A stretch of DNA of 64,000 nt. Origin: Acorus gramineus (taxonomy: Eukaryota > Streptophyta > Magnoliopsida > Acorales > Acoraceae). Positions within the stretch are counted from its first letter, which is position 1. Each line of letters begins with the position of its first letter. Shown one piece after another: positions 39,001 to 50,300 of this stretch. The stretch spans positions 14,673,779-14,737,778 of the forward strand of contig CM060847.1 in the NCBI GenBank assembly GCA_030737835.1, given 5' to 3'. The notes beneath the pieces were generated by a model. It ran no database searches and was not told where the DNA came from. It was given only the letters and a program-made list of their open reading frames with translations. The position numbers and the translations under genes were made by a program.

Positions 39001-40020
39001 GCAATATTGCATGTTCAGTGTGATTGAATTTATCATTTATTTATCTGTTTATTTTGGGGTGTTTGATTAAATGCATACATGGATGTGCAGACAATAGTTA
39101 TCCATGGATGTTCAGCCATATATTTAAATATCTAATTTCATTTTCAAGGAAATCCAACACTCAACTGATCTTCTCCAATCATTTCCATAATGTCTTGGCC
39201 CTTCACTGTCTCAATTACAAGCGTCACAACAAATTAAAGGATTTTAGGTGATTTTGTAGCTGATCAAAGCAAATTCCACAATATTTGGAAGAAGAATGTC
39301 TAGTTGTACCTACACATCTATCCATATTAGTGAAATACCTTATTCAGGTCTTATATGTTAATGAATTGAATGTGCTTATCTACTAATCCATTGAATTCAC
39401 AGTGGGACATCCTTTCAAATGGAGGCGTGGTTCAAGAAATGGCTCACATCGCCAACGGTCGAGACCACGGCAACTGCGTCTCATTGCTTCGCGTAAACGT
39501 AAGCCTCTCCAACAATTCATATCGAAACTACATTTCGCCATCGCTTTCGTAGCTTAATGATTGACAACAGAATTTACAACCATAAGATCACATGTCCGAG
39601 TTTCAAAAAGATTACTCACAAAAATGAATGTCCAATGATGCAATGCAGAGCTCGAACTCGAACCAAAGCAACATGTTGATACTCCAAGAGAGCTGCACAG
39701 ACACCTGGGGCTCCTTCGTGATCTACGCCCCCGTCGACATCGTGGCCATGAACGTCGTTTTGAACGGTGGAGATCCTGATTACGTGGCGCTCCTCCCTTC
39801 GGGGTTCGCGATACTCCCCGATAGTCCGGCCACCGCGAACAATGGGGGAGCGATAACTGAGGTCGGCACCGGAGGGTCTCTATTGACGGTGGCTTTTCAG
39901 ATTCTGGTCGACTCGGTGCCCACCGCGAAGCTCTCCCTCGGGTCTGTTGCCACCGTGAACAGTCTCATCGCTTGCACTGTTGACAGGATCAAGGCGGCGG
40001 TCTCCGGCGAGAATGCTTGA
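33062..40020 (+). CDS. HDG2-like: HD-ZIP IV homeobox transcription factor, HDG2/ATML1/PDF2 group
   Basis: A nuclear transcription factor of the epidermal (L1-layer) HD-ZIP IV class. Exons: 33062-33154 (alternative first), 34153-34257 (alternative first), 34906-35132, 35226-35343, 35827-36015, 36111-36554, 36904-37005, 37128-37328, 37794-37968, 38056-38327, 39403-39498, 39649-40020. Phases are continuous throughout. With the second first exon ([12 protein letters not shown]) the protein is 766 residues; with the first (MMFQPNF), spliced straight to 34906, it is 762. In the longer form the homeodomain is about 94-150 ([20 protein letters not shown]...[12 protein letters not shown]), then the zipper-loop-zipper with CPNCGG, then START from about 281 and the conserved C-terminal half ending in [11 protein letters not shown]. 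The internal sequence looks closest to HDG2 as I recall it, but the orthology is inferred by eye; PDF2/ATML1 are near relatives. No breaks were seen. Confidence 0.93.
33500..34152 (+). promoter_or_regulatory. Second promoter-like region and leader 2 inside intron 1 of the homeobox gene
   Basis: A TATA-like ACATATATAG near 33501 is followed by CTCTCAATAAATGCTG and CTCCACCTGTTC, copies of words in leader 1 about 790 bp upstream. The exon at 34153 starts with its own ATG, and the bases just before it (TTTAG|TG) would give an in-frame TGA if joined to exon 33062-33154. The second exon therefore needs either its own transcription start or use as a UTR-starting exon. Confidence 0.5.
34396..34567 (+). 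repeat. Tandem duplication (about 92-bp unit) in a homeobox-gene intron
   Basis: TTTGTGTTTGGCTATTCTC...TTTGATGTTTTGAACATT...TTTTGGCTTTAGAG occurs twice back to back, differing mainly in poly-T length. Non-coding and probably recent slippage or unequal exchange. Confidence 0.8.
37355..37732. mobile_element. MITE filling most of homeobox-gene intron 8, TAA TSD (candidate Harbinger-like)
   Basis: Left end GGGCAACGTTTAAAAATA and the inverted right end GGATAGCGTTTGAAAATG match at 13 of 18 positions. TAA lies on both flanks (37352-37354 and 37733-37735). The insertion accounts for about 378 of the 465 bp between exons 37128-37328 and 37794-37968; splice sites are untouched. Confidence 0.5.
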
Positions 40021-40045
40021 AGGCTTTTGGAGGCCTTACTAATTG

Positions 40046-40685
40046 GTGAGTTTAGAATTTTTTTATAGTGTTTGTTCATTTGAACTCTTTTGAATTTTGA
40101 ATGATGGATGGAATGTTAGAAACCAATTTTGGGCTTTTGAAACTAACAGTAATAAAACTAAGGCAGCGTATGAAAAAGTAGTTGAGAAGCTTTTTGAAAA
40201 ATTATTTTATAATAATCATATTAAATCTAAACTCGTTTTCAAATATTCAAGTTATCATGAACTTAAAAAAAAAAAAGATAGTTTTTAATTATATAAAAAC
40301 TGATTTTCAGAGGTTTAAGAAAAGTATGTTTGGAAAGTTGTTATGAATGAAAACTATAGTTTTTCAAATTTATTTACAATGAATGAGTCAATCTTATGAA
40401 ATACAATTTATAAGACTTTAATAATAGATGGCATTCTGTTAGTTAACATTTTAATGAGTTTATATGATTTCTCTTCCAAAAATATTCTACAAAGACTTCT
40501 TACACAATAGGCATAAATTCTCACTTCGATTAGAAGAAAAAATACATCCACCAAGTGAGACATCATTGATTCCAATAAATGAGTACTAGTCATGTTCAAT
40601 TCATTAGTATTATTTCTTTGAAATTCATTTGTATATATGATTCAGTTTATGTGATTATATGCTTTGTTATGTTGAAGTGTTGCAG
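40046..40685 (+). other. 3'-UTR intron of the homeobox gene (predicted)
   Basis: Donor TTG|GTGAGTTT lies 25 bases after the stop codon, and an acceptor GTTGCAG|TGAAAGG lies at 40685. The junction would sit under 50 nt from the stop, so it should not by itself trigger nonsense-mediated decay. Inferred from splice consensus only. Confidence 0.4.
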
Positions 40686-40744
40686 TGAAAGGAAGAAGAA
40701 GTTGATTTGGGAATCAGGGGAGTCAAGAACGCACCTCAGATGCT

Positions 40745-40845
40745 CCTTGCCATGTGGTGTTTGTTCAATGTGGTGGTGAGGGGGATTGAAACAAAAGGAA
40801 GTACAAACCCTAACATCCACAACACACTTTCACCACCATGCAAGG
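40745..40845 (+). promoter_or_regulatory. Stem-loop candidate in the 3' UTR of the homeobox gene
   Basis: CCTTGCCATGTGGTG (40745-40759) can pair with CACCACCATGCAAGG (40831-40845) with one slip, closing a 71-nt loop; the GTGGTGGTGAG word inside offers alternative pairings. I recall that conserved 3'-UTR inverted repeats have been reported for HD-ZIP IV genes of maize and other plants, but I cannot verify that this is the same motif. Confidence 0.4.
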
Positions 40846-41099
40846 TGTATTGGTTCGGGTATTGACTTTCCCTCAAATAGATCATATTATATAAATTATT
40901 AATGGTGATAACTTTTGTGGGTGTCGATGAGCTACGAAGGATTTGTGTTATGTTACATGATTTGTTTTGTTTTTTTGTTTTTTTAGGTTTCTAGGGTTTC
41001 TCTTGTTAGGTCATGAAAACCTTTAATGTTGTTGTTGTGTAGTTGTTGTTGTTGTCATTGTTGTGTGTGGTCCTCTTGAAGATTAATGCGAGTGGAAGT

Positions 41100-44000
41100 T
41101 TTTTTTATCCAGATAGATCAGTGTTTTATTTTTATTTTTATTTATAGAGTAAGATTTGAATTCAGGATCTATATAAGATTTAATGCATGCAAGTGGATAT
41201 TGACCACACTCAACCCCCACTAATTTGACATTTTTGGCAGCTCCCTCTCTTGGCTCTTTCTCTGATTAGAAGGGTTTCCTTTTGTTTTTTTGTTTTTGTT
41301 TTTAATATTTTTCAAGTTGGTGGGGTCAGTGATTGTAGCTTTTTTTGAAAATGTGTGGTTCAACTTTGGTTTTGTGGATTTGTTTTGTTTGGCTTTTCTT
41401 GATCAAAACCTGGCTGTTTCAAAGCAACTGATTTTTAGTAGGGTTCTGTCAAAATCTGCTTCTTTTTTTTTTATTATTGATTGGAATATTCAAGTCTCTG
41501 TCAATTGAGGTGGCTGGCTTAGGACCACTTTTTTTTTTCACCCATTCTGTTAACATGGTCTCTAGCAGTAGCAATCATGATGTAACTAATATTTTGCTTT
41601 CAGTTGTTCACATCACTGTCTGGTTGATTGTTGCTGTTGAATCAAAGATATCCATATCATATCCTTTAAAAATTTCCCTTAAAAATTTTCATTGACTAAT
41701 TTATCTCAAAACGTTTTGAAGGTGATTTTACTTTTGGACGAATTGAAATTCACGAAAGTGTTTCTAATCACCCACAAATAATTGAAATTTTTAATTTATT
41801 TTTTAATTAGAAATATCATTTAAAAATAGTTTCCTGAAACATTAATAAAAGTATGATTCTTGAAATCAATTATTTAAAAGCAAAAAAATGTATTATTGTG
41901 TTAAATTAATCCATGTATATAACCATTTTCCCAAACGTTTGTCTCAAAACGAAAAACTGATTCAAAATTTACTTCTTTTTTTTTGTCATTGATAGATAGT
42001 ACATTCCTATCAAGATCATTTGGGTCTCATGGAAAACATCACAGTAAGGTCCTAATAATATAAAAGGCGTACTTCAACTAATTACAATAAAATATAGATT
42101 TGTAACCCATCTCCTTCTTTGAAGTAAGATTCAGAATTATAACCTCATATAAAAGTTATAGAGTATAAGTTTCTAAAAAAAAAAAAACTAATTAGAATAA
42201 AATAATATAAACTATTCAATAATTTTTTTTCATTTGGGTTGTAAACAAATTAGCTTTTTCTTCTTTAGTGAGGCCCTAATAATATAAAAAGCTTATTTCA
42301 ACTTTAGATTATATGTGTTATCTTATAATGTGTGTACTGTATTACACGTGTAACTCCTAGACATTTGTATATACAAGGATTCCTATTATTTTATTCTCTG
42401 TTTCTATCATGGTATCAAATGAGAATAAAACACAATACAAAAAGAATTTTAGAGAAAATTCTCACATGTTTTATTTTTTTTAACATATATATATATCACA
42501 GTGAAGCATCTATTTTTATAAAAGTAAAATAAAATATAGATTAATAAAGTGCGCATGCTCTGTTATATACACTATAAAAAAATGCACATGCTTGCTTGAA
42601 GATTGTTCAAAAGATTACGCGTAGCAATGCCCGTACATCAAAGGGTACCTTCTCATCGGGTGATTAAAAACATAATTAATGCTTTAATCCAATCATTTTA
42701 AATAAATCAAACTATGACATGTCATACTATCAATTTTTGTATGGGGTTTAAGAAGATGAGTTGTTATGCTTTTAATGACGGGTTATGTTTTATCATATTT
42801 TTGGTATTAAATCTTTGTATTAAAAAAAAATATCATTGTAGGATGCAAACATGGACTGAATTTTAAAAGAAGGGAGAATTGGTCGTCAAAGCAATTAAGG
42901 GTCTAGTAGCACCTATCACTTTCACTGTTTCATTATTGAATAACAGTGAAAGTGAAACATTAAGATTCTGAATTGAATAACAAGTATAAATAGTTTAAGA
43001 TTTTGAATTGAATAATAGGTGGATCCCATTAAGATTTTGATGAATTGAACATCAGTCTGATCCACATTTGACTTAATTACCTACAATATCCAGCAAATCA
43101 CCAAAAAAACAGGATCTCAATTAAAGTTAATTTTTCCATTTATTTTCTTTGGTTTGGATATTTACCTGTGTATTCCCAAAAAAAAAAATAGAGGGTACCT
43201 CAAGTAAAATAATCATAAGTTAAGAACACTATTTTTTGCTCGCTTGGAGTCAATGCCAACCTTCGCTTCACAAAATGAGAACATTGTTATTCTTTTCTTC
43301 TTTTTTTTTACTCCTATTCCAATCTCGTTTACTATATACCTCATTAGAAATTTGTATATTTTTTATCATGGATCTATGCAATTTGTTGACATGTATATTT
43401 TATTTTTCATAAAAACATATAGTACATTAATTTTAAAAATTTAAAACGATTAAAATTGAGACTCAAAAAGATGTTTTAAGTAAAAAATTTCGAAAATATG
43501 GGTAAGACTTTAGTTCAACTTGGCAGACAAAATAGGCCCAAGTTTTGACCCACGGAGGTCCTTGCCTGGATTGATAGGGATAGGTGGCATTTGTCTAACT
43601 AGACTTTGATTTGATTCAGAATCATGAATGGGTCTGGGGGTTAGGATGATTTGGTCAAGATGTTCATAATGGCAAACTAGTGAACCTGCCTTTAGCCCTT
43701 TTCACAGGTATACTCTTTTAACACTCTACATCAAGAAGTAGTCCATTGGATTTCAGTTGATCAGATTTGTGACCTGGTCTCTGTAGAAATATGTATGTGA
43801 GCCAATAGAATAAACATTATTAAAAAAACTAAAAAAAAAAAAATGATACGAAAACATCACATGGTGACCTAAAGCTGTTACATTAGACCATAAGCTTTCT
43901 CAAATGGTGAACACACATATATTCCAACCAACCCACAATTTCAAAGTTAACAGCAGCTTTCTTTTTTAGCTCCATGGACACTCTCCTGGAAAGACTTGAA

Positions 44001-44300
44001 TCTTTGTTTTTAATTAATCCGGTGAGCCTGTGAGCTATTTGCCACTTTCTGTAAGTATGAAAAATATGAGTGCGGTTAACGCGACTACTCAGTTCTCAAG
44101 AAACAACAATTCATATAAATAAATAAAAAAACTATTATATCTCCCTACCACCTCTAAAGAAGATCTTGGAACGACTTAAATGGTTTCCTTTGAAGATGAT
44201 TCTATGACCTATACGCTGCGTACCAGAGCGGCAGTTGCAGTAGACCTCTTGAAGTTTGATCACATACTCCCACCTCGCTTTGATGAATTTACAAAATTCT
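41100..44300. other. Tail-to-tail intergenic region
   Basis: Between the 3' ends of the homeobox gene and the AP-5 zeta gene. No coding sequence is supportable. It contains a perfect hairpin at 42916-42955, a small direct repeat (GGCCCTAATAATATAAAA / GGTCCTAATAATATAAAA near 42272 and 42047) and AT-rich DNA. Confidence 0.5.
42916..42955. repeat. Perfect inverted repeat, 14-bp stem and 12-nt loop
   Basis: TCACTTTCACTGTT (42916-42929) is followed after 12 bases by AACAGTGAAAGTGA (42942-42955), its exact reverse complement. The stem is G/C-moderate in AT-rich surroundings. No associated gene is evident; the role is unknown. Confidence 0.85.
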
Positions 44301-44341
44301 GATCTTTGCCTTAAAAGGTGTAATCGGTGTATTTGGGATGT

Positions 44342-47300
44342 CTATCTTCTTGGGAGCACATCAGAAAAAGAAAAATCATGGAATGGCGGACCTGCAATAT
44401 GAGAGAAAAAAATAGAAATGCAATCCATCAGATACAGAAGAATACATTTTTGCCAAATACAAAATGAGTGTTTGTTATTGCAACAGATGTATTAAGAATC
44501 AAAAACAAAATAAGTCAATGATAATATAATAACTAAATCACATTGTTGATTATAGTAACATATAGAAAAATTTGAAACTTAGAAACTGGATATTAGTTAT
44601 ATATTGATTTATCTATTCATCCATGTCTTCTATTAATCTATGTAAAAATTATCGATTACCTTCTTGTTCATTTAGAATGTAAAATGGAACATGAGACACC
44701 ATCTTTGAGCTTCCTTCACTCCAGTTGACCATTCCAGGACCAAGGTCCTGACTCCCTGAAGGTCCAAGAACAGAAAAACAAATCGTTGGGTCGTTCATTA
44801 ATCCCAGATAATCACGGGCACGTTTTTGGACCCTCGTGTCAGATATCCGAGAGAGAGCTACCTGATGAAAATCAAAATATTAATAATAAATCATAATAAC
44901 AACAATAACTACACCTGAAGTAAAATTTATGAAATGACTAATGATCATCCTCACAGGAAAATGATATCACAGGCAAACCTTAGCTAATGACACACGAGCC
45001 CTGGGCTGTAACTCACGGTGGTACGTAGCAAGCTTCGCTATTGCTGTCACAACAAAGCATAAAAGCCTGTCCTGTGAGGACTTTCTAAATGATGGGTCAT
45101 CTGAATCAAGAGACTCCTGGCTTACACCCAAACGGCTACACAAAAAAGAGAGAGAGGTGTTAAAGAAGGAATCTTTTACCAGACTAACTAAACAAAGTTA
45201 CTGAGTTGCTTTGGACAAACCTGGATGATAGATTCTCATAGAAGAGTAATTCCAAGCTCTCAAAAAGTTCCCTTGCTGCCTCCTTGTTGGATACACCTCC
45301 ACCTCCATGCTCTCCGATAGCCCAACATAACTGCAATGCCAGCTCAGTCTGAAGGGGAAAAGGAAGAAAGAAAATGAACGTTAAATATCCCACAATTTAA
45401 CTCCAGGTCAAGTTAGCTTTGGAGATCTGAGCTTATCAGATGACCACATATCATCCATTTCATATTTTTGTCTGCATTGCCCGCTAGAATTGGAAAGTTT
45501 TAATTGCATGTTGGTGATAACTCTGTTCTGCTTAATGCACAAAAATTTGGGTGGTTTCCCTGATGGAAATACAAAAAAATCACCACCATTCTTTTAACAA
45601 AATAAAACACCTTAAAAAATAAACATTGTATGCAGACAAGATAGGCACCAATGTCTTAAAGTGTCTCATACAAGATATGGTGCATCAATTAGCAGAAGAC
45701 CAAAGTGTTAATGCTCCATATTTCTAATTTCCATTCCACATGTGATGGGACGAGACCTATTATTTCTGTTTCTGATTCATTATAACTAAAAAAGATCTTT
45801 CGAACCCCAAATTCACCTAAACTTGGTGTTATTAAATTTTCAAGAATTAAAAAAATAGATCCATCCGAATATATGTTTTACTCTCTTTATATAGCTTTCC
45901 CATCTTCTTTTGAACCATATGACCCTTTGAACCATAAGAACATGAGAAAAATGAGATGTGATTGCATACCTAGAACAAATTGCTACACATTTATCTCCTA
46001 GGACATATACACATTGAAGGAGGCTTCTCTTAGTCAAACAGGTGAGAAAGCTGATGCATAAAATACCTAGGAGCCACAGAATTGTCATTACCTTTGCAGT
46101 ACTATCATAAGCTTCCCCAAGTCTGTCGATGATGGGTTTCTGCAAATACATTAAAAGTGCATTGTATAAGTTTACAGTGTCCATAATGAGAAATAAGAAA
46201 ACATGTATACAAATATAAATGCTCGAGAGAGCACTTGTTGATTGTAACATAATGGACAACGGGAGTTTGTACCTCGTACTACAGTTTATCATAATCTTCT
46301 AGTGATAACTCAAATTGCACATATATCAAACTAATTTGAGACTTTAATGTCATATAAGCATCTGTGAATACAAGCTATTTCAAACAATGCATCGAATGGT
46401 CACTGATAATACCATGTTACAATATCTACGTTCTTTATGCATGTGATTCTCATTCTAAAATTAACTAAAAACAAACACTATGGATAGGATGGGGAAAAAT
46501 GAATGCCCTCTGACTTCATAAAGGTTCATACGAAATACAATACAAAAAGAAATATTATGTAAAAAATTCCCATAATAACAATTAATCTTTATTGAAGATT
46601 CAAATTGAGACTAAACCTGCAGGACCCTAGGAAATTGTGTTAAAAAACATTTCTCTAAAAAAATTCCTTTGCTAATATCCCCGGAAAAGAAACACTGTTG
46701 AACCCAACACCTAAATTTGACTACCTAACAGAAATATATATAGAATAGCCAGCTGCATGCCATTATATTCCATGAAATAAAAAAAATATGTGTCAAACTT
46801 ACAAGCTGAATATTACAAAATATTTCAAACAGTGGATCAGATAGTCTTCTTCACTAGACATTAATTATACGATGTTACATTATCTAACTTGTTTGATGCA
46901 TGTGATTCTCATCCTAACAAACACAAAGACTATGGACAGAATGGGAAAAATGAATCCCCTTTCATCTTATAGCAGTCCCTAAGGAAAAAAAACTACAAAA
47001 AGAAAAATTATATGAAAGTCCCATAAATAATGACTGATCTTTATTGAAGAATCAATTGTGCCTAAACCTGTAGGACCCAAGTATAGGTTAAAGTGTTAAC
47101 TTTAACTGTTAAAGCATTCCTATAGAAATACTTCTTTTCTTATATTTCCTGGAAAAGAAACTGTAAAACCTAACTCATAATTTTGAATACCAAACAGAAA
47201 AAAACATACCATTAAATAAACAAATTGTGTCAAACTTACAAGCTGAATATCACAATATAAATACCTTTAACAGAGCGATAAAGTCAGGAGATCTGTGGAA

Positions 47301-50300
47301 TGCAGCAAGTATAAATTCCAAAAGTCTCTTTCGAACCTATAGAGACAGACCTTGGGCATTAGTGGAAAATGATAAATGTTTTTTTTTTAAATGATAAATG
47401 TTATAGAAAAACAATCAGATTTTGTAGATTTCTAATCAGCAAGGCATACAGAATCAGTGAATATAATAATGGAAAAATGCCCAGAGAAGATTTTATAAAG
47501 TGCTCCATTTGCATGAATGATATCTAAATGGACAACATTTTAATAATGAAATAAATTGGGCATGGATTCTGATACAACATGCAACTTAGAGAGTGGAAAG
47601 GAAGGCATGGATGGACTGATACAAGTTTAAGGTTTTTTAGATATGTAATGCCCTACCAATGGAAAAGACAATTTATACAGCTTCCTAAAACATGTAGAGT
47701 GAAGGAGCAGAGGGAAAAAATCAAAAGAAAACTAACAAAAGTACAGATATGTTTGTCATAATCAAATTTGCACATTTACACCACCACATTTGAAGTACAT
47801 TATGTGCATTACAGAGAACATTTTTAGCATCCCATAAATCTGTGGTTCCCTCTAAGTCTCCAACAAGTATCAGAACTTCATACTATGACATAATAAGAAT
47901 GCATACAAGTGATAATTTAGGAACCAATATAAAGTATCTTTGATAGAAAGCTTTGATGTTGGTTATGGGGCATGTGTGTCATTGTTTTAGTTTTTTTTCC
48001 CCCCTTTCCTTTGAGCTCTCTGTTAACTCTGTGTTTTAGTTTTACGGTTTTTTTTTTTTCTTTGTGCATTTTTGTGTGATGCATCTGGTTTTTCTTTTCT
48101 TTCTTTCTTTTTTCTTTTTTTAGGGTCGAAGGGAGGGAATTCATGAAGAAGTCAACATGAAAAGCTTTTATTATCCATCCTCGTTGTCTCCGGAGTCCCG
48201 TTGTAATCTTCTGTCTGGCATCTTTTTAGCCCGTTTAAGATAGAAGAGTTTTGCACTCTATGTTTCCTCAAATAAAAAAAAATTATCATACCAATCACCC
48301 ATTAAAAAAATAAGAGATTACTCATCGAAGTCATCATGCTCAAAGTAGAATCAAAGCCCACCTCAAAAGAAAACTTTCTATCAGGAAATATCGTAGCATT
48401 TCTTGACATCAGTAGTGAAATTAACGCACAAATCAATGCTGCAATAATTGACAGAGAAAGTTGTCAAGCTACAGATCAGGATGCACATAGGTAGACAAAG
48501 AGCATTACAAGAAAGATACAAAAGCTCACAAAGGAAAAACATACAATTATTGACATCCCGCAGGGCTACATCAAAATAGATGTCCAGAAAACGTGGGGTC
48601 ATATCAAGTGCTTGTTTTAGCCTGTCAGATTGAGGTGTGCTTGTTGCAGCTTGTAGTGCAGTGGTAATCCCAGGAGATGACCAGTGTCGTTCCTGTTATT
48701 CACAAGTAAACATATCAAATATCTCTTCAACAAAACAAATCCGGGTAAGCCCTGCATCTCTTGGTGCACCAACTAGAAATAAAATCAGTAGAACATCAAT
48801 ATCAACTTTTAAAAATTTACAATGAACAGAACATAGAAATAACAAACCATGAAATGGATTATCATTTTAAAAATCAAGCAATTTCCATTTTAAAAATCAA
48901 CCAATTTCCTCAAGCTATAGCTATGTACCACATTTCCAATAGTCTATTCGGATGCAAAAACAAGCATTGGTGACAAGGATTAAAATTTGCATTCATGAGC
49001 AACCACGTAATTCCAAGCCTACAGAACACTTACTAAGAATCAAGGTGAGAATTCCTAATTTTTTTCAAAACAGAATAAAATAAAATGATGACTACTAGAA
49101 ATGCCACCAGTCAAACAGGGATCAGGGATCACTAATTAAGTTTATCATTCTATTAGGAGGTGAGCAAGTGTTACATTATAAGCATTACCATGGTGCTTAT
49201 TTCTAGGTAAGTACAAGCTGCTGACTAACAGTACCATAAGTTTTTCAACCAACCAACCAACTTTAAGCTATTATATTGTTGTTTAAAATAAATATACAGA
49301 GAAAAAATTTCTTCTTTCATGTATACAGAAAAGTATGGCAGGTAACAGCCTGGATATTTCTGGACTGTCCTCGGGTTTTATTCAATAAATATGGTGGTCA
49401 GCTCACATATTTCTTTTTTTTTAAAAAAAAGTTTGGAGGGTAAGAACCCTGTCTGTTAATAAGTATGAAGTTTAGCGGATTAGATGATCATCACCAACAT
49501 CTCAAAATCGAATATTGAATCATCAGATGATCAATGGGATTAAAACCACAACTTCTTACATGGGGAAGTGATATTTGTATGTAAAGCACCCTAGCATGTG
49601 TTAATATCCAATTGATACATCAGACAGAATCTTGATCAGGAAAGCTACACTACCTCTAGAATTAATGTCCAATTGATACATCAGACAGAATCTGGGGGAA
49701 GACCTGAACTACATATAGCAAAGACCTTAGAGAAAATTATAGTGAAAGTAATGATGACTCTTGTGAAACAAGAGATGACCATATTATAAATGTGATATTG
49801 CAGCACATCCATCAGATAAAAACAATGAGTAACATCATGCATGAGGCTGATTTGCAGGTGTAAACAAAAAAAAAAATCCACCGCTTACAATATTATTTCT
49901 ACCCTTGCTACTTTAAAATGCCCAATGTAAGAGGAACATACAGCTATTCCATCATTTTCATCTTTAAGAAGGTCAAGAAACAGTGGATCAATAACATCTA
50001 TAGCACTACTGTCATCAGAACCAGAGTCCTCCGCTCTATCTTCTATAGTTGAACCAGTGTAAGCTTCATCCATCAGTGCAAGCAGCATCTGCAACAGGAA
50101 AAAAGTAATAAAATAGAGATAAAAAAAATATGTGGTTTCTCCATTACGCTTAAAAGTTATAAATTTAACCTCAGGGGCCGTACTCTTCTGAATGGAATCA
50201 ATGCTACTCCCAACAAGAGTTCCTGAGCTTCGCTCAACCTTTTCCAGTGCCACCACGACTACTGCTTAAGGAGAGGAACAAAATTCACTACAATTAAACA

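Noticed and set aside
41690-41960. MITE suggested by CTCAAAACGTTTTG and CAAACGTTTGTCTC
   Set aside because: Only the short palindromic AAACGTTT core matches between the ends, and no TSD is visible.
47917-48144. Lys-rich 75-codon ORF
   Set aside because: It is the complement of a T/C-rich tract with no conserved features.
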